Assembly (NCBI GenBank): GCA_003661185.1
Contig: QMVQ01000046.1
Coordinates: 1-9,514 of the forward strand
Source: Candidatus Alkanophagales archaeon
Lineage (GTDB): Archaea; Halobacteriota; Syntropharchaeia; Alkanophagales; B39-G2
DNA length: 9,514 nt
Reading direction: 5' to 3'
Both the position numbers and the translations under genes were made by a program. This document shows, one piece after another, positions 1 through 5,800 of this stretch; the stretch's first letter is position 1; each line of letters opens with the position of its first letter. A model generated the notes under the pieces. That model was not told where the DNA came from. It did not search any database and saw only the letters and a list, made by a program, of their open reading frames with translations.

Positions 1-1
1 C

Positions 2-625
2 ATCAGGAAGAACCATAAAGGGAGAAAGGCGAACAGGAAGGTCAATTCCATGCCGTTCTACAAACTGAAGGAGTACATCAGGTATAAGGCGCTTGAGCGA
101 GGCATTCTGGTGATAGAAGTTCCGGAGTTCAACACATCAAAGCAGTGTTCCCGCTGCGGCTCGCTGCGGACGAAAAGACCCTCTCAGGGCGTTTTCATCT
201 GCGAGGATTGCGGCTATCAGATCAATGCGGACGTGAACGGCGCAAAGAACATACTGAAGCGAGCCGTGGGCTACATGCTCATGGTAGGGGCTGTGGTGAC
301 CCAGCCCGACGGGGAGCGGTTCGTCCTGAGCGAGCCACACTCCCTAACCTCAAGCATCCGGCGGATGCCCTCCAATGGAGGGAGGAGGTCACGTCGCCAG
401 CAGACAGGCTCCGAATACGTCCAGCCGTCGGTCGCTCACGTAAGCGAGAACGGAACGCCGCTCGACGAAGCCGTCGCTACCTCGCAGAATTATGAGGATG
501 CAGTCGCCACCGTCCATGACATCCGAGACCGCTTCAAAAACTCCATCACCGCTCAGGTCTTCCGTCATGTATGCGTGCGGAAGCCCCCGGAATGTGTGAT
601 TTCAAAGCTCGGCAACCTCACCTGA
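2..625 (+). CDS. tnpB: TnpB-like RNA-guided endonuclease, C-terminal part only (left edge of window)
   Basis: This is the 3' part of a TnpB gene of the IS200/IS605 (IS1341-like) family, ancestor-type RuvC nucleases guided by an omegaRNA from the element's right end. The frame is open to the left edge; the Met at 50 is internal, since the upstream codons already read like TnpB. Counting from that Met, a zinc ribbon (C33-x2-C36 and C51-x2-C54) is followed by NADVNGAKNIL, whose Asp61 is expected to be the last RuvC catalytic acid. The first two RuvC acids would lie outside the window. After this core the frame runs another ~125 codons, much longer than a usual TnpB tail, and passes straight through a hairpin pair at 354-382 that looks like the element's right end. 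The last ~75 codons may therefore be flanking DNA read through by chance. No tnpA transposase is visible. Identity is strong; the true C-terminus and activity are uncertain. Confidence 0.85.
   Translation: MRKNHKGRKANRKVNSMPFYKLKEYIRYKALERGILVIEVPEFNTSKQCSRCGSLRTKRPSQGVFICEDCGYQINADVNGAKNILKRAVGYMLMVGAVVTQPDGERFVLSEPHSLTSSIRRMPSNGGRRSRRQQTGSEYVQPSVAHVSENGTPLDEAVATSQNYEDAVATVHDIRDRFKNSITAQVFRHVCVRKPPECVISKLGNLT
354..392 (+). ncRNA. Candidate IS right-end hairpins / omegaRNA scaffold 3' part
   Basis: Two perfect short hairpins lie back to back inside the tnpB frame. The first has stem GCATCC/GGATGC with a GGC loop (354-368). The second has stem CCCTCC/GGAGGG with an AAT loop (368-382); the stems share only base 368. 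They are followed directly by GGGAGGAGGTCAC (380-392). A terminal hairpin followed by a GGAG..TCAC-like tail resembles right ends of IS605-family elements, where the omegaRNA overlaps the end of tnpB and the guide begins just past the element end. The pairing is seen directly; the omegaRNA role is inferred. An alternative end near 505 exists (CCTC..GAGG, then GATGCAGTC), because the frame there still reads GTPLDEA, which resembles some TnpB tails. Confidence 0.4.
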
Positions 626-843
626 AAGCATTACCTTTGTTGCCCCAAGCGGGATTGTAAGAGCGGTAAACGGCGACGGTGGGAACGCCCCGTCACCGTG
701 CCGCTCAACTACGAACGCAAGCACGTCGTGGATGTCACATTCGGGTGCGCAGCCTTCACCATTGTAATCGCTAGCAACGACACGACACACACCGCCAGTG
801 CCGACAGCAGCGCAACCAGCCCCAAGGCTGTCACATGTCGCAT
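389..843 (-). pseudogene. Possible decayed gene for a secreted or membrane-anchored protein, cut by the IS end
   Basis: On the minus strand an ATG at 843-841 is preceded by GGTGAG, a good archaeal Shine-Dalgarno. It starts a signal-peptide-like stretch (MRHVTALGLVALLSALAVC, then VVSLAITMVKA) that stops after 43 codons. Another frame picks up near 790 and reads well-balanced protein sequence to a TGA at 604-602. The same frame then continues without another stop to 391, including an EF-hand-like DLSGDGVFEAVSD. Its final TGA (391-389) is formed by the IS right-end motif itself. Removing one GT from the GTGTGTGT run at 792-785 would join the two frames. This fits a small exported protein broken by a frameshift, a nonsense change and an IS insertion. 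No family is recognised. The plus-strand tnpB frame overlaps part of it, so chance openness in GC-rich DNA is a serious alternative. Confidence 0.33.
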
Positions 844-855
844 GCTCTCACCAAG

Positions 856-880
856 GTGAACTACTCCTCCCTAGGAGCTT
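856..880 (-). repeat. Second IS605-like right-end motif, facing the first
   Basis: Read on the minus strand, AAGCTCC-TAG-GGAGG forms a small hairpin followed by AGTAGTTCAC. Its GGGAGGAGTAGTTCAC (871-856) closely parallels GGGAGGAGGTCAC at 380-392 on the plus strand, differing only by three extra bases. A hairpin ending in GTAGTTCAC is a familiar right-end arrangement in IS200/IS605 elements. Upstream on the same strand there is no tnpB coding sequence before the pheS stop at 1070, so it would be a solo right end or omegaRNA relic about 200 bases long at most. The similarity is seen in the sequence; the IS origin is inferred. Confidence 0.35.
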
Positions 881-994
881 CTCCGACTGTGCCTTCATAG
901 CGTCGGGGGACTCCAGCACGGAACCCCTTTACAGAGACCTCGGTCCCAGAGGCGTCCCCGACAAAAATGTGCCACCAAAGGCATATATGTAATT

Positions 995-1039
995 TGCGGG
1001 CTTTCACCCTCCCTTTCGGAAGGGGACTTCTCGCCCGCA
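995..1039 (-). terminator. Two-part hairpin just downstream of pheS
   Basis: TGCGGGC (995-1001) pairs perfectly with GCCCGCA (1033-1039). Inside, CCCTT (1011-1015) pairs with AAGGG (1020-1024) around a TCGG loop, with one more G-T pair outside. It starts 31 bases past the pheS stop on the minus strand. It could mark the 3' end of the pheS transcript, but archaeal termination usually relies on a U-tract, and no clear one follows on the minus strand. It could instead be the 5' structural part of an omegaRNA-like relic ending at 856. Confidence 0.4.
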
Positions 1040-1069
1040 TTGGTTAAAAACGGCTCACTTATAAAAGTA

Positions 1070-2641
1070 TTAACACTTAGACGCTGGAAACTCCCTTAAC
1101 CATCTGATGTCGGGCTGGTAAAGCTTTCTAATGTCTTTGAGTCCAAGAACGAGCATTGCGAGGCGTCCGACGCCGAGCCCCCACGCCAGCACTGGGTGCT
1201 TTATGCCGAGCGGCTTTGTGACCTCTTCTCTGAAGATGCCGGCGCCGCCGAGCTCCACCCAGCCGAGCCCCTCCACGTAAACCTCAGATTCGACGGAGGG
1301 CTCCGTGTAAGGAAAGTAACCCGGGCGGAATCTAACGCTCTCAAAACCCATCTTGCGGTAAAATGTGGAGAGGCAGCCGAGAAGGTTTTTAAAGGAAACG
1401 CCTTCGTCGAGCACGATCCCCTCGAGTTGATCGAATTCTGGGATGTGTGTGGCGTCCGGCGTCTCCCGGCGGTAAACCCTGTCAATGCAAAAGACCTTGA
1501 CCGGCGGCTCCGGATGCTCTGCCAAGTATCTGATGGTGACCGCCGTGGTATGTGTTCGTAACACGCAACGCCCAGCAACCTCCTCGCTCCAGACGCCGCC
1601 CCAGCCCGTCGAAATCCCGCCGCCACTCTCGTGAATTTCCTTCACTTTTTTGATGAGTTCAAGGCTTGCTGGCGCCGCCTCTTCCTCAAACGGCAAGTAG
1701 AAAGTGTCCTGCATCTCTCTGGCGGGGTGATCTTGCGGCACGAAAAGCGCGTCGAAGTTCCAGAACGCCGGCTGGACGACGTCGCCCTTTATCTCAACAA
1801 AACCCATCTCCACGAAGATGCGGCGGATGCGCTCCAGAATCCGCTGGTAGGGGTGGATTTTCGCCACGTAAATACGAGCGGCGGGCACGCTCACGTCGTA
1901 ACTCCGGAACTTCCTGCCCCGCCACGCCCCCGTCATCAGCAGCTCAGGCGTCAGCCTCGTTACCTCCTCTTCAACCGTCACGCCGCTCTCCAAAAGCTGC
2001 TTGCCCTTCTCTGTTAGGAGAAGCCGCCGCCGCCTCACCTCCGAAACCTCCACCAAGTTCCGTCGCCTTAGCACCTTCACAACGTTGTCAAGCTCATCCA
2101 GCGGCATTTTCAAACGCTTCACAAGTTCCTCGCTCCGCACGGCGCCAAACTCGCTTAAAGCTTTCAAAACTCGCTCGTCGTCTCCCTTCAGTGGCTCGCT
2201 TTCTACTATAGGCACCAACGTCTTGCCGCTGCCGCCTCCAGCATCGGATACGACGCCCCAGCCCTTCCGCACCAGCCAACCAATCGCTATCTTCGCCCGC
2301 TTCCCGAGCGCTGCGCCCACTTCTTCCAAGCTCACATTCTTTTGCTTGAGCAAGAGTCTCAGGAGCCTGCGCTCTGGTAAACCCTCCGCTACATACCGCC
2401 GCCCCTCCTCTGTAAGCCCGTAGAACGTTTCTTTCTCCTCTTCTACCTTAATAAGTCCCTTTTGCGCTAACAGAAATGCTGCTTGCGTCGCCGCAGCCTC
2501 GTTCAAACCGCCTGCTTCCGCAACTGCTCCCAAGTATTCGCTTCCGCCGAGCTTCCCCAACGCCGTTAAAATCATGCATTCGTTCGCAGACAACTCGCTC
2601 GCACGCTCGTTCCCACCCACGCTAACAGCCCCCTTCTCCAC
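1070..2641 (-). CDS. pheS: Phenylalanine--tRNA ligase alpha subunit, archaeal type
   Basis: This is the catalytic alpha subunit of cytosolic phenylalanyl-tRNA synthetase (EC 6.1.1.20), which with PheT charges tRNA-Phe using ATP. At 523 residues it matches archaeal/eukaryotic PheS, longer than bacterial PheS. Residues ~15-215 are DNA-binding-fold (winged-helix) repeats typical of this branch. Residues ~255-515 are the class II aminoacylation core: NFDALFVPQDHPAREMQDTF (295-314), LRTHTT (361-366), motif 2 as FCIDRVYRRE (384-393), the Phe-pocket region FRPGYFPYTEPS (438-449) and motif 3 as GLGVGRLAML (488-497). All key motifs look intact. The start is a GTG with no clear Shine-Dalgarno; a TATA-like TATTTATTA at 2666-2658 would place transcription near it. 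A GTG seven codons in is a possible alternative. pheT is not next to it. It is the last gene of a three-gene minus-strand cluster, 25 bases after the prepilin peptidase. Confidence 0.97.
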   Translation of the reverse strand: MEKGAVSVGGNERASELSANECMILTALGKLGGSEYLGAVAEAGGLNEAAATQAAFLLAQKGLIKVEEEKETFYGLTEEGRRYVAEGLPERRLLRLLLKQKNVSLEEVGAALGKRAKIAIGWLVRKGWGVVSDAGGGSGKTLVPIVESEPLKGDDERVLKALSEFGAVRSEELVKRLKMPLDELDNVVKVLRRRNLVEVSEVRRRRLLLTEKGKQLLESGVTVEEEVTRLTPELLMTGAWRGRKFRSYDVSVPAARIYVAKIHPYQRILERIRRIFVEMGFVEIKGDVVQPAFWNFDALFVPQDHPAREMQDTFYLPFEEEAAPASLELIKKVKEIHESGGGISTGWGGVWSEEVAGRCVLRTHTTAVTIRYLAEHPEPPVKVFCIDRVYRRETPDATHIPEFDQLEGIVLDEGVSFKNLLGCLSTFYRKMGFESVRFRPGYFPYTEPSVESEVYVEGLGWVELGGAGIFREEVTKPLGIKHPVLAWGLGVGRLAMLVLGLKDIRKLYQPDIRWLREFPASKC

Positions 2642-2657
2642 AGGTTCGCCGACGTCC

Positions 2658-2666
2658 TAATAAATA
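2658..2666 (-). promoter_or_regulatory. Possible TATA box for pheS
   Basis: TATTTATTA lies just past the end of the upstream prepilin peptidase gene, centred about 21 bases before the pheS GTG start. This is near the ~25-base spacing of leaderless archaeal promoters, so pheS may have its own promoter as well as read-through from the cluster. It is an AT-rich match only. Confidence 0.3.
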
Positions 2667-3386
2667 CTATGTTAAGAGGTTGAAGACTATGTCGCCGTAA
2701 GCAGCAGCGATAAAAAAGCCGACGGTCAGGTAAACGAGAAATGGCATTTGCGGCGTCACCCACGCTTCCGAGAGCCCACTCCGCTCCAAAAGCTTCAATA
2801 CCCCCTCTGACGGCTCAATGCCGCCCCACACGTATCTCAGTTCGTATCCGCTCACCGCTCCGCTACCTTCGCCCGCGCCGCCAAAGCTTCGCAACTCGTG
2901 CATCAGCTTAATGTGTTTCTTCGCCCGCAGCTCCGAAACTTTAACTTTGTAACCGAGAAACATCAGCGGCGAAAAATTCCCTTTGAACGCGTTGTAGAAG
3001 AACAGGACGAGCGGCGTGGAAAGCGAGAGAATTAAAGCGTTGGTCAACACGCTCAGCACAAAAACGTTCAGGGGCGGCACGCTCGCTGCGAACGCTGGAA
3101 AGCTCGGAAGAAGAACGGAGATTGCGAGAAGCGCCTTTGCATCCGCGCCGCCAAAGTTCAACAATAAGAGCAAAAGCGCAAGGACGGAGGCGGTCAGCAC
3201 CGACCTTAAAACCTGAAACGGCTGGAGAACGCCGTAAGAAAAATCAAGAGCTAAAAAGGCAACGCCAAACGCCGCCATGAGCGCCCAAACTGCATCTGAG
3301 ATCTCCCGCGTCTTCACGTCGACGTAGCTGGCGTAGAGTAGCAATGCACCGCCCACGCAGAAACGCAAAAGCTCTAACTCTGACAT
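2667..3386 (-). CDS. Archaeal A24-family prepilin/preflagellin peptidase
   Basis: A membrane-embedded GxGD aspartyl protease that removes class III signal peptides from pilins or archaellins (FlaK/PibD/EppA-type, Pfam Peptidase_A24). At 239 residues with about six hydrophobic segments it fits the archaeal form. The first catalytic Asp is in YVDVKTREISD (Asp23). The second is in GGADAK (Asp82), an accepted archaeal variant of the GxGD motif. A soluble loop (~140-210) precedes a final segment, TPQMPFLVYLTVGFF, matching the TPxxPF-plus-membrane ending of archaeal members. The start is ATG, 22 bases after the DGC gene's TGA; it ends in TAG 25 bases before pheS. No pilin or archaellin gene is in the window, so the substrate is unknown. 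Co-transcription with its neighbours is inferred from spacing only. Confidence 0.9.
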   Translation of the reverse strand: MSELELLRFCVGGALLLYASYVDVKTREISDAVWALMAAFGVAFLALDFSYGVLQPFQVLRSVLTASVLALLLLLLNFGGADAKALLAISVLLPSFPAFAASVPPLNVFVLSVLTNALILSLSTPLVLFFYNAFKGNFSPLMFLGYKVKVSELRAKKHIKLMHELRSFGGAGEGSGAVSGYELRYVWGGIEPSEGVLKLLERSGLSEAWVTPQMPFLVYLTVGFFIAAAYGDIVFNLLT

Positions 3387-3408
3387 CCTGATTCCGCCCT
3401 GCGTCTAA

Positions 3409-3813
3409 TCAGAATTGCATCAGCTCTTCCACGCACTTCTTGATGGCGTCCACCACACGCCTTACGTCCTCGTCGGTCGTATGCGTCAGCTTACTTGACT
3501 CTTCCAGACGGTCTTCAGATAAGCCAACGATAAGCTCTCTTGCAGGTTCGACCCTGACGAATCGCTGCAGCAGATTCTTGGCGCACTGATAGGGGCAGCC
3601 ATCTACGGTGATGACCTTCTGCTTCCGCAATTTCTTCTCAAAAGCTGCAGCCTTCCCGCCTATGAACGCCACCGTCAGCTCCACGATGCCAAGCGCCTCG
3701 CAGACGTCAGGAAGCTCCCTCTCGGAAACTATGGCGGAAGCGACCCTCGCCGCCTGCCCTGGAATGTTGAACCCCGAGCATGGAAAAAGACACACAGGCT
3801 TAACCTCTCCCAT
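3409..3813 (-). CDS. DGC-domain protein (putative zinc-binding protein)
   Basis: A 134-residue protein of the DGC family (Pfam DGC, 'putative zinc-binding protein'), small cytosolic proteins with conserved cysteines and no established reaction. The N-terminal CLFPCSG (Cys8, Cys12) and the signature DGCPYQCAKN (Asp71-Gly72-Cys73, Cys77) are both present. GG near residues 52-53 and Cys127 near the C-terminus also stand out; the length is normal. ATG at 3813 is chosen because family similarity starts there. The frame is open to 4068, but that extension is lysine/arginine-rich, lacks family features and is antisense to the membrane-protein gene. AT-rich sequence 25-32 bases upstream could serve as a TATA box, implying a leaderless mRNA. 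It is the first gene of the minus-strand cluster and divergent from the gene at 3872. What it does beside a prepilin peptidase and pheS is unknown. Confidence 0.85.
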   Translation of the reverse strand: MGEVKPVCLFPCSGFNIPGQAARVASAIVSERELPDVCEALGIVELTVAFIGGKAAAFEKKLRKQKVITVDGCPYQCAKNLLQRFVRVEPARELIVGLSEDRLEESSKLTHTTDEDVRRVVDAIKKCVEELMQF

Positions 3814-3871
3814 AATCCAACTTTGAGAGAAACAAATAAAATTTTTATGTGCACTTCTCCTCAGATTCTTG
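3814..3871. promoter_or_regulatory. Divergent promoter region with AT-rich core
   Basis: The 58 bases between the DGC start and the membrane-protein ATG contain an AT-rich core, AAATAAAATTTTTATG (3834-3849). On the plus strand TTTTTATG is centred about 27 bases before ATG 3872; on the minus strand ATAAAAAT and TTTATTT lie 25-32 bases before ATG 3813. Both spacings fit archaeal TATA boxes driving leaderless transcripts. No Shine-Dalgarno is seen before either start, which agrees with that. Confidence 0.5.
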
Positions 3872-5791
3872 ATGCTCCTCGCCGCTCTTTTCATGACAGC
3901 CGCCCTCGTTTTCGGCCACTTCGTAGGCTTGGCTGCGGGATTCAGAAGAAAGCTCGAAACGACTGCATTTAGCATAACTTTCGGCATGCTCTGCGCGTCT
4001 TGGCTCGTCTTTTTATTCTCGCTGCCTCTTGGTTTTTCGGAAACGTCGATCTGCGCCACAATCTTCATTCTTCTGCTGCTTTCCGCAGCCCTAAAGCGTT
4101 ACGTGTCGCTAAGCGATGCTGAAGAGGACGGAAGAGTCGGCAGCGTTTCCGTAATCGCCGCAGCCGTGATATTTTCAATATTTGCATTTTTAAACCTCAC
4201 GACGGTATTCGTAGAGGGCAGTGATGGCGTTTATATGATGGAGGATGCGTGGGCGGACCACGGGCTTCATATCCATATCATAACCTCATTCGTATACGGC
4301 AAGGACTTTCCACCGCCATATCCCGTGCTCGTGAACACGCCGCTCGCCTACCCGTTCATGGCAGATTTCATTTCCGCCATCTTCTTGAAGCTGGGGTTTA
4401 GCCTCAGAGCGTCTCTCGTCGTTCCGAACTTATTTTTAAGCCTTGCTTTGGTTTTGGTCTGCTTGCTCTTCGCAGAAGAGGTTCTTAGCCCGCTTGGAAA
4501 GCGGCGAGCACCCGCAGCTGCGACGAGGGCGACTGCCCTCTCCCTCCTGCTCTTTTTTCTCAACGGCAACGCCGGCTGTTTCTACTTCTTTAAGGATGTT
4601 CTGCTGGGCTGTGCAAATCCGCTCCTGCAGGACTACTCGCATTTAGAGACGCACTCGTTGCATTTTGAAAACGCCATCGAGCACTTTTTCATATCGCAGC
4701 GGGGCTTCCTCCTCGGCTTTCCCACGGCGTTCCTCGCACTCACTCTGCTCTTCCGCAGCACTCGAAGCGACACCGAGAACGCCCGAAATATGCTGCTCGC
4801 AGGCGTCCTTGTAGGGCTGCTCCCCTTCGTTTATATCCATTCCTTCTTGGTCGTCGTTTTCGTTGCATCCTTCTTGTTCGTTCTGGAGGCAGCTAAGGGC
4901 GTGACGCAGAAGCGTCAGCGTTCAAACGGTAGCTTGAGCCGCTGGCTTTATTTTTTCCTGCCGGTGCTCGTTTTAGGCATGCCGCAGATTCTCTGGATGA
5001 GTTGCGCCGTGCAGAAGGAAAATTTCATCCGCCTACAACTCGGTTGGGCGCCAGAAAACGCTGGCAGCCTCTCAAGAACGCTCTGGTTCTGGATAAAAAA
5101 TGTTCCGGTGGCGCTGCTAGCCATTCCCGGCTTCCTCCTCGTCGAGAGACGCTTTAAAATTTTTTACGTCCCCTTCCTTCTGCTTTTCGTCGTTGGGAAC
5201 ATCGTGAAATTCCAACCTAACCCCTGGGACAACAACAAGATTTTCCTGCACTGGCTCTTCGTCACCGTTGTGCTCGCCGCCGCGTTTTTAGTAGAGCTTT
5301 CGAGGCTACGTTCCGGTGTTTTGTTCTCTGCGGTGCTCGTGACGCTCTGCACGCTCTCCGGCGTCCTAAGCGTGGTCTACGCCAGCAACGCTTACCTCTT
5401 TTATTCAAATGCGGAGCTGGAAGTTGCGGAATGGATAAAAGCAAACACAGAGCCCGGCTCGCTGTTCCTCACGGGCTTTTCGCACAAGCATCCGGTAGCG
5501 CTGACGGGGCGTCCCGTGGTGATGGGCTGCCGTGGTTGGCTCTTCTCGCATGGCATGCCGTTCCAAGAGGTTGAAAAGGACGTTAGAGAAATTTACAGGA
5601 GTGGCAGCATGTCCTTGCTGGCGAAATACGGCGTGCGCTACGTATTCGTCTCCGCATACGAAAAGGAATTGATGCAAGATGCTGATAGCTTTTCGCAGCT
5701 TGAATTAGTTTACGACGAACAAAATTTCAGAATATACAAAGTCCCCCCTCCTACTGCGTGGAACAGCAATGCTCTTATAAAAAGAGAATAA
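3872..5791 (+). CDS. Polytopic membrane protein, GT-C glycosyltransferase-like
   Basis: About 639 residues, with many hydrophobic segments from residue 2 to ~500 and a soluble C-terminal part of ~130 residues. The first large loop carries an acidic/His cluster, EDAWADHGLHIH (125-136), where GT-C enzymes (PMT/ArnT/oligosaccharyltransferase-like, lipid-linked sugar donors) place catalytic or metal-binding acids. A later loop reads NPWDNNKIFLHW (~450-461). The C-terminal domain holds AEWIKANTEPGSLFLTG, RPVVMGCRGWLFSHGM and KYGVRYVFVSAYE, resembling uncharacterised archaeal membrane proteins annotated as glycosyltransferase-like. Start: ATG 3872, with a TTG one codon earlier; the TATA spacing suggests a leaderless start there. 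The gene is followed 9 bases later by a small membrane-anchored protein, a likely partner. No exact family or substrate is assigned; an assembly or scaffold protein of the cell envelope is the alternative. Confidence 0.65.
   Translation: MLLAALFMTAALVFGHFVGLAAGFRRKLETTAFSITFGMLCASWLVFLFSLPLGFSETSICATIFILLLLSAALKRYVSLSDAEEDGRVGSVSVIAAAVIFSIFAFLNLTTVFVEGSDGVYMMEDAWADHGLHIHIITSFVYGKDFPPPYPVLVNTPLAYPFMADFISAIFLKLGFSLRASLVVPNLFLSLALVLVCLLFAEEVLSPLGKRRAPAAATRATALSLLLFFLNGNAGCFYFFKDVLLGCANPLLQDYSHLETHSLHFENAIEHFFISQRGFLLGFPTAFLALTLLFRSTRSDTENARNMLLAGVLVGLLPFVYIHSFLVVVFVASFLFVLEAAKGVTQKRQRSNGSLSRWLYFFLPVLVLGMPQILWMSCAVQKENFIRLQLGWAPENAGSLSRTLWFWIKNVPVALLAIPGFLLVERRFKIFYVPFLLLFVVGNIVKFQPNPWDNNKIFLHWLFVTVVLAAAFLVELSRLRSGVLFSAVLVTLCTLSGVLSVVYASNAYLFYSNAELEVAEWIKANTEPGSLFLTGFSHKHPVALTGRPVVMGCRGWLFSHGMPFQEVEKDVREIYRSGSMSLLAKYGVRYVFVSAYEKELMQDADSFSQLELVYDEQNFRIYKVPPPTAWNSNALIKRE
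5774..5784 (+). promoter_or_regulatory. TATA box inside the end of the membrane-protein gene
   Basis: CTTATAAAAAG is a near-consensus archaeal TATA box. Its centre is ~22 bases before ATG 5801 and ~31 before the in-frame ATG 5810, so transcription should start close to these codons. It suggests the small gene downstream has its own promoter despite the operon-like 9-base gap. The site also forms a small palindrome, CTCTT/AAGAG. Confidence 0.5.
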
Positions 5792-5800
5792 CTTTCGGAT

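Larger units (their letters stand above)
626..1069. other. Gene-poor interval between the tnpB frame and pheS
   Basis: No intact gene is supported here. The interval holds the 5' part of the proposed minus-strand pseudogene (to 843), the minus-facing right-end-like motif (856-880), and the hairpin at 995-1039 beside the pheS stop. The plus-strand tnpB frame stays open after its TGA at 623-625 for another ~78 codons, but the sequence does not look like TnpB. A 64-codon plus-strand frame at 798-992 is antisense to the signal-peptide-like stretch and has no credible ribosome site. No tRNA-like cloverleaf was found by eye. Confidence 0.5.

Noticed and set aside
145..495. 116-codon plus-strand frame overlapping tnpB
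   Set aside because: Arginine-rich shadow of the tnpB frame, which carries the zinc ribbon and RuvC motif.
602..604. In-frame TGA as a selenocysteine codon
   Set aside because: No recognisable SECIS element and no selenoprotein family; the frame also has a shift, so decay is simpler.
798..992. Plus-strand 64-codon frame between the tnpB remnant and pheS
   Set aside because: It is antisense to the signal-peptide-like stretch and the right-end motif, has no ribosome site and no protein-like pattern.
1201..2423. Several long frames within pheS on both strands
   Set aside because: Arg/Ser-rich shadows of GC-rich pheS; all synthetase motifs lie in one continuous minus frame.
2667..2669. TAG end of the prepilin peptidase as a possible pyrrolysine codon
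   Set aside because: The protein already ends at the expected family C-terminus, and the next in-frame stop comes only 15 codons later.
3814..4068. N-terminal extension of the DGC protein (85 extra residues)
   Set aside because: It is antisense to the membrane-protein gene, is Lys/Arg-rich without DGC features, and the family begins at the Met at 3813.
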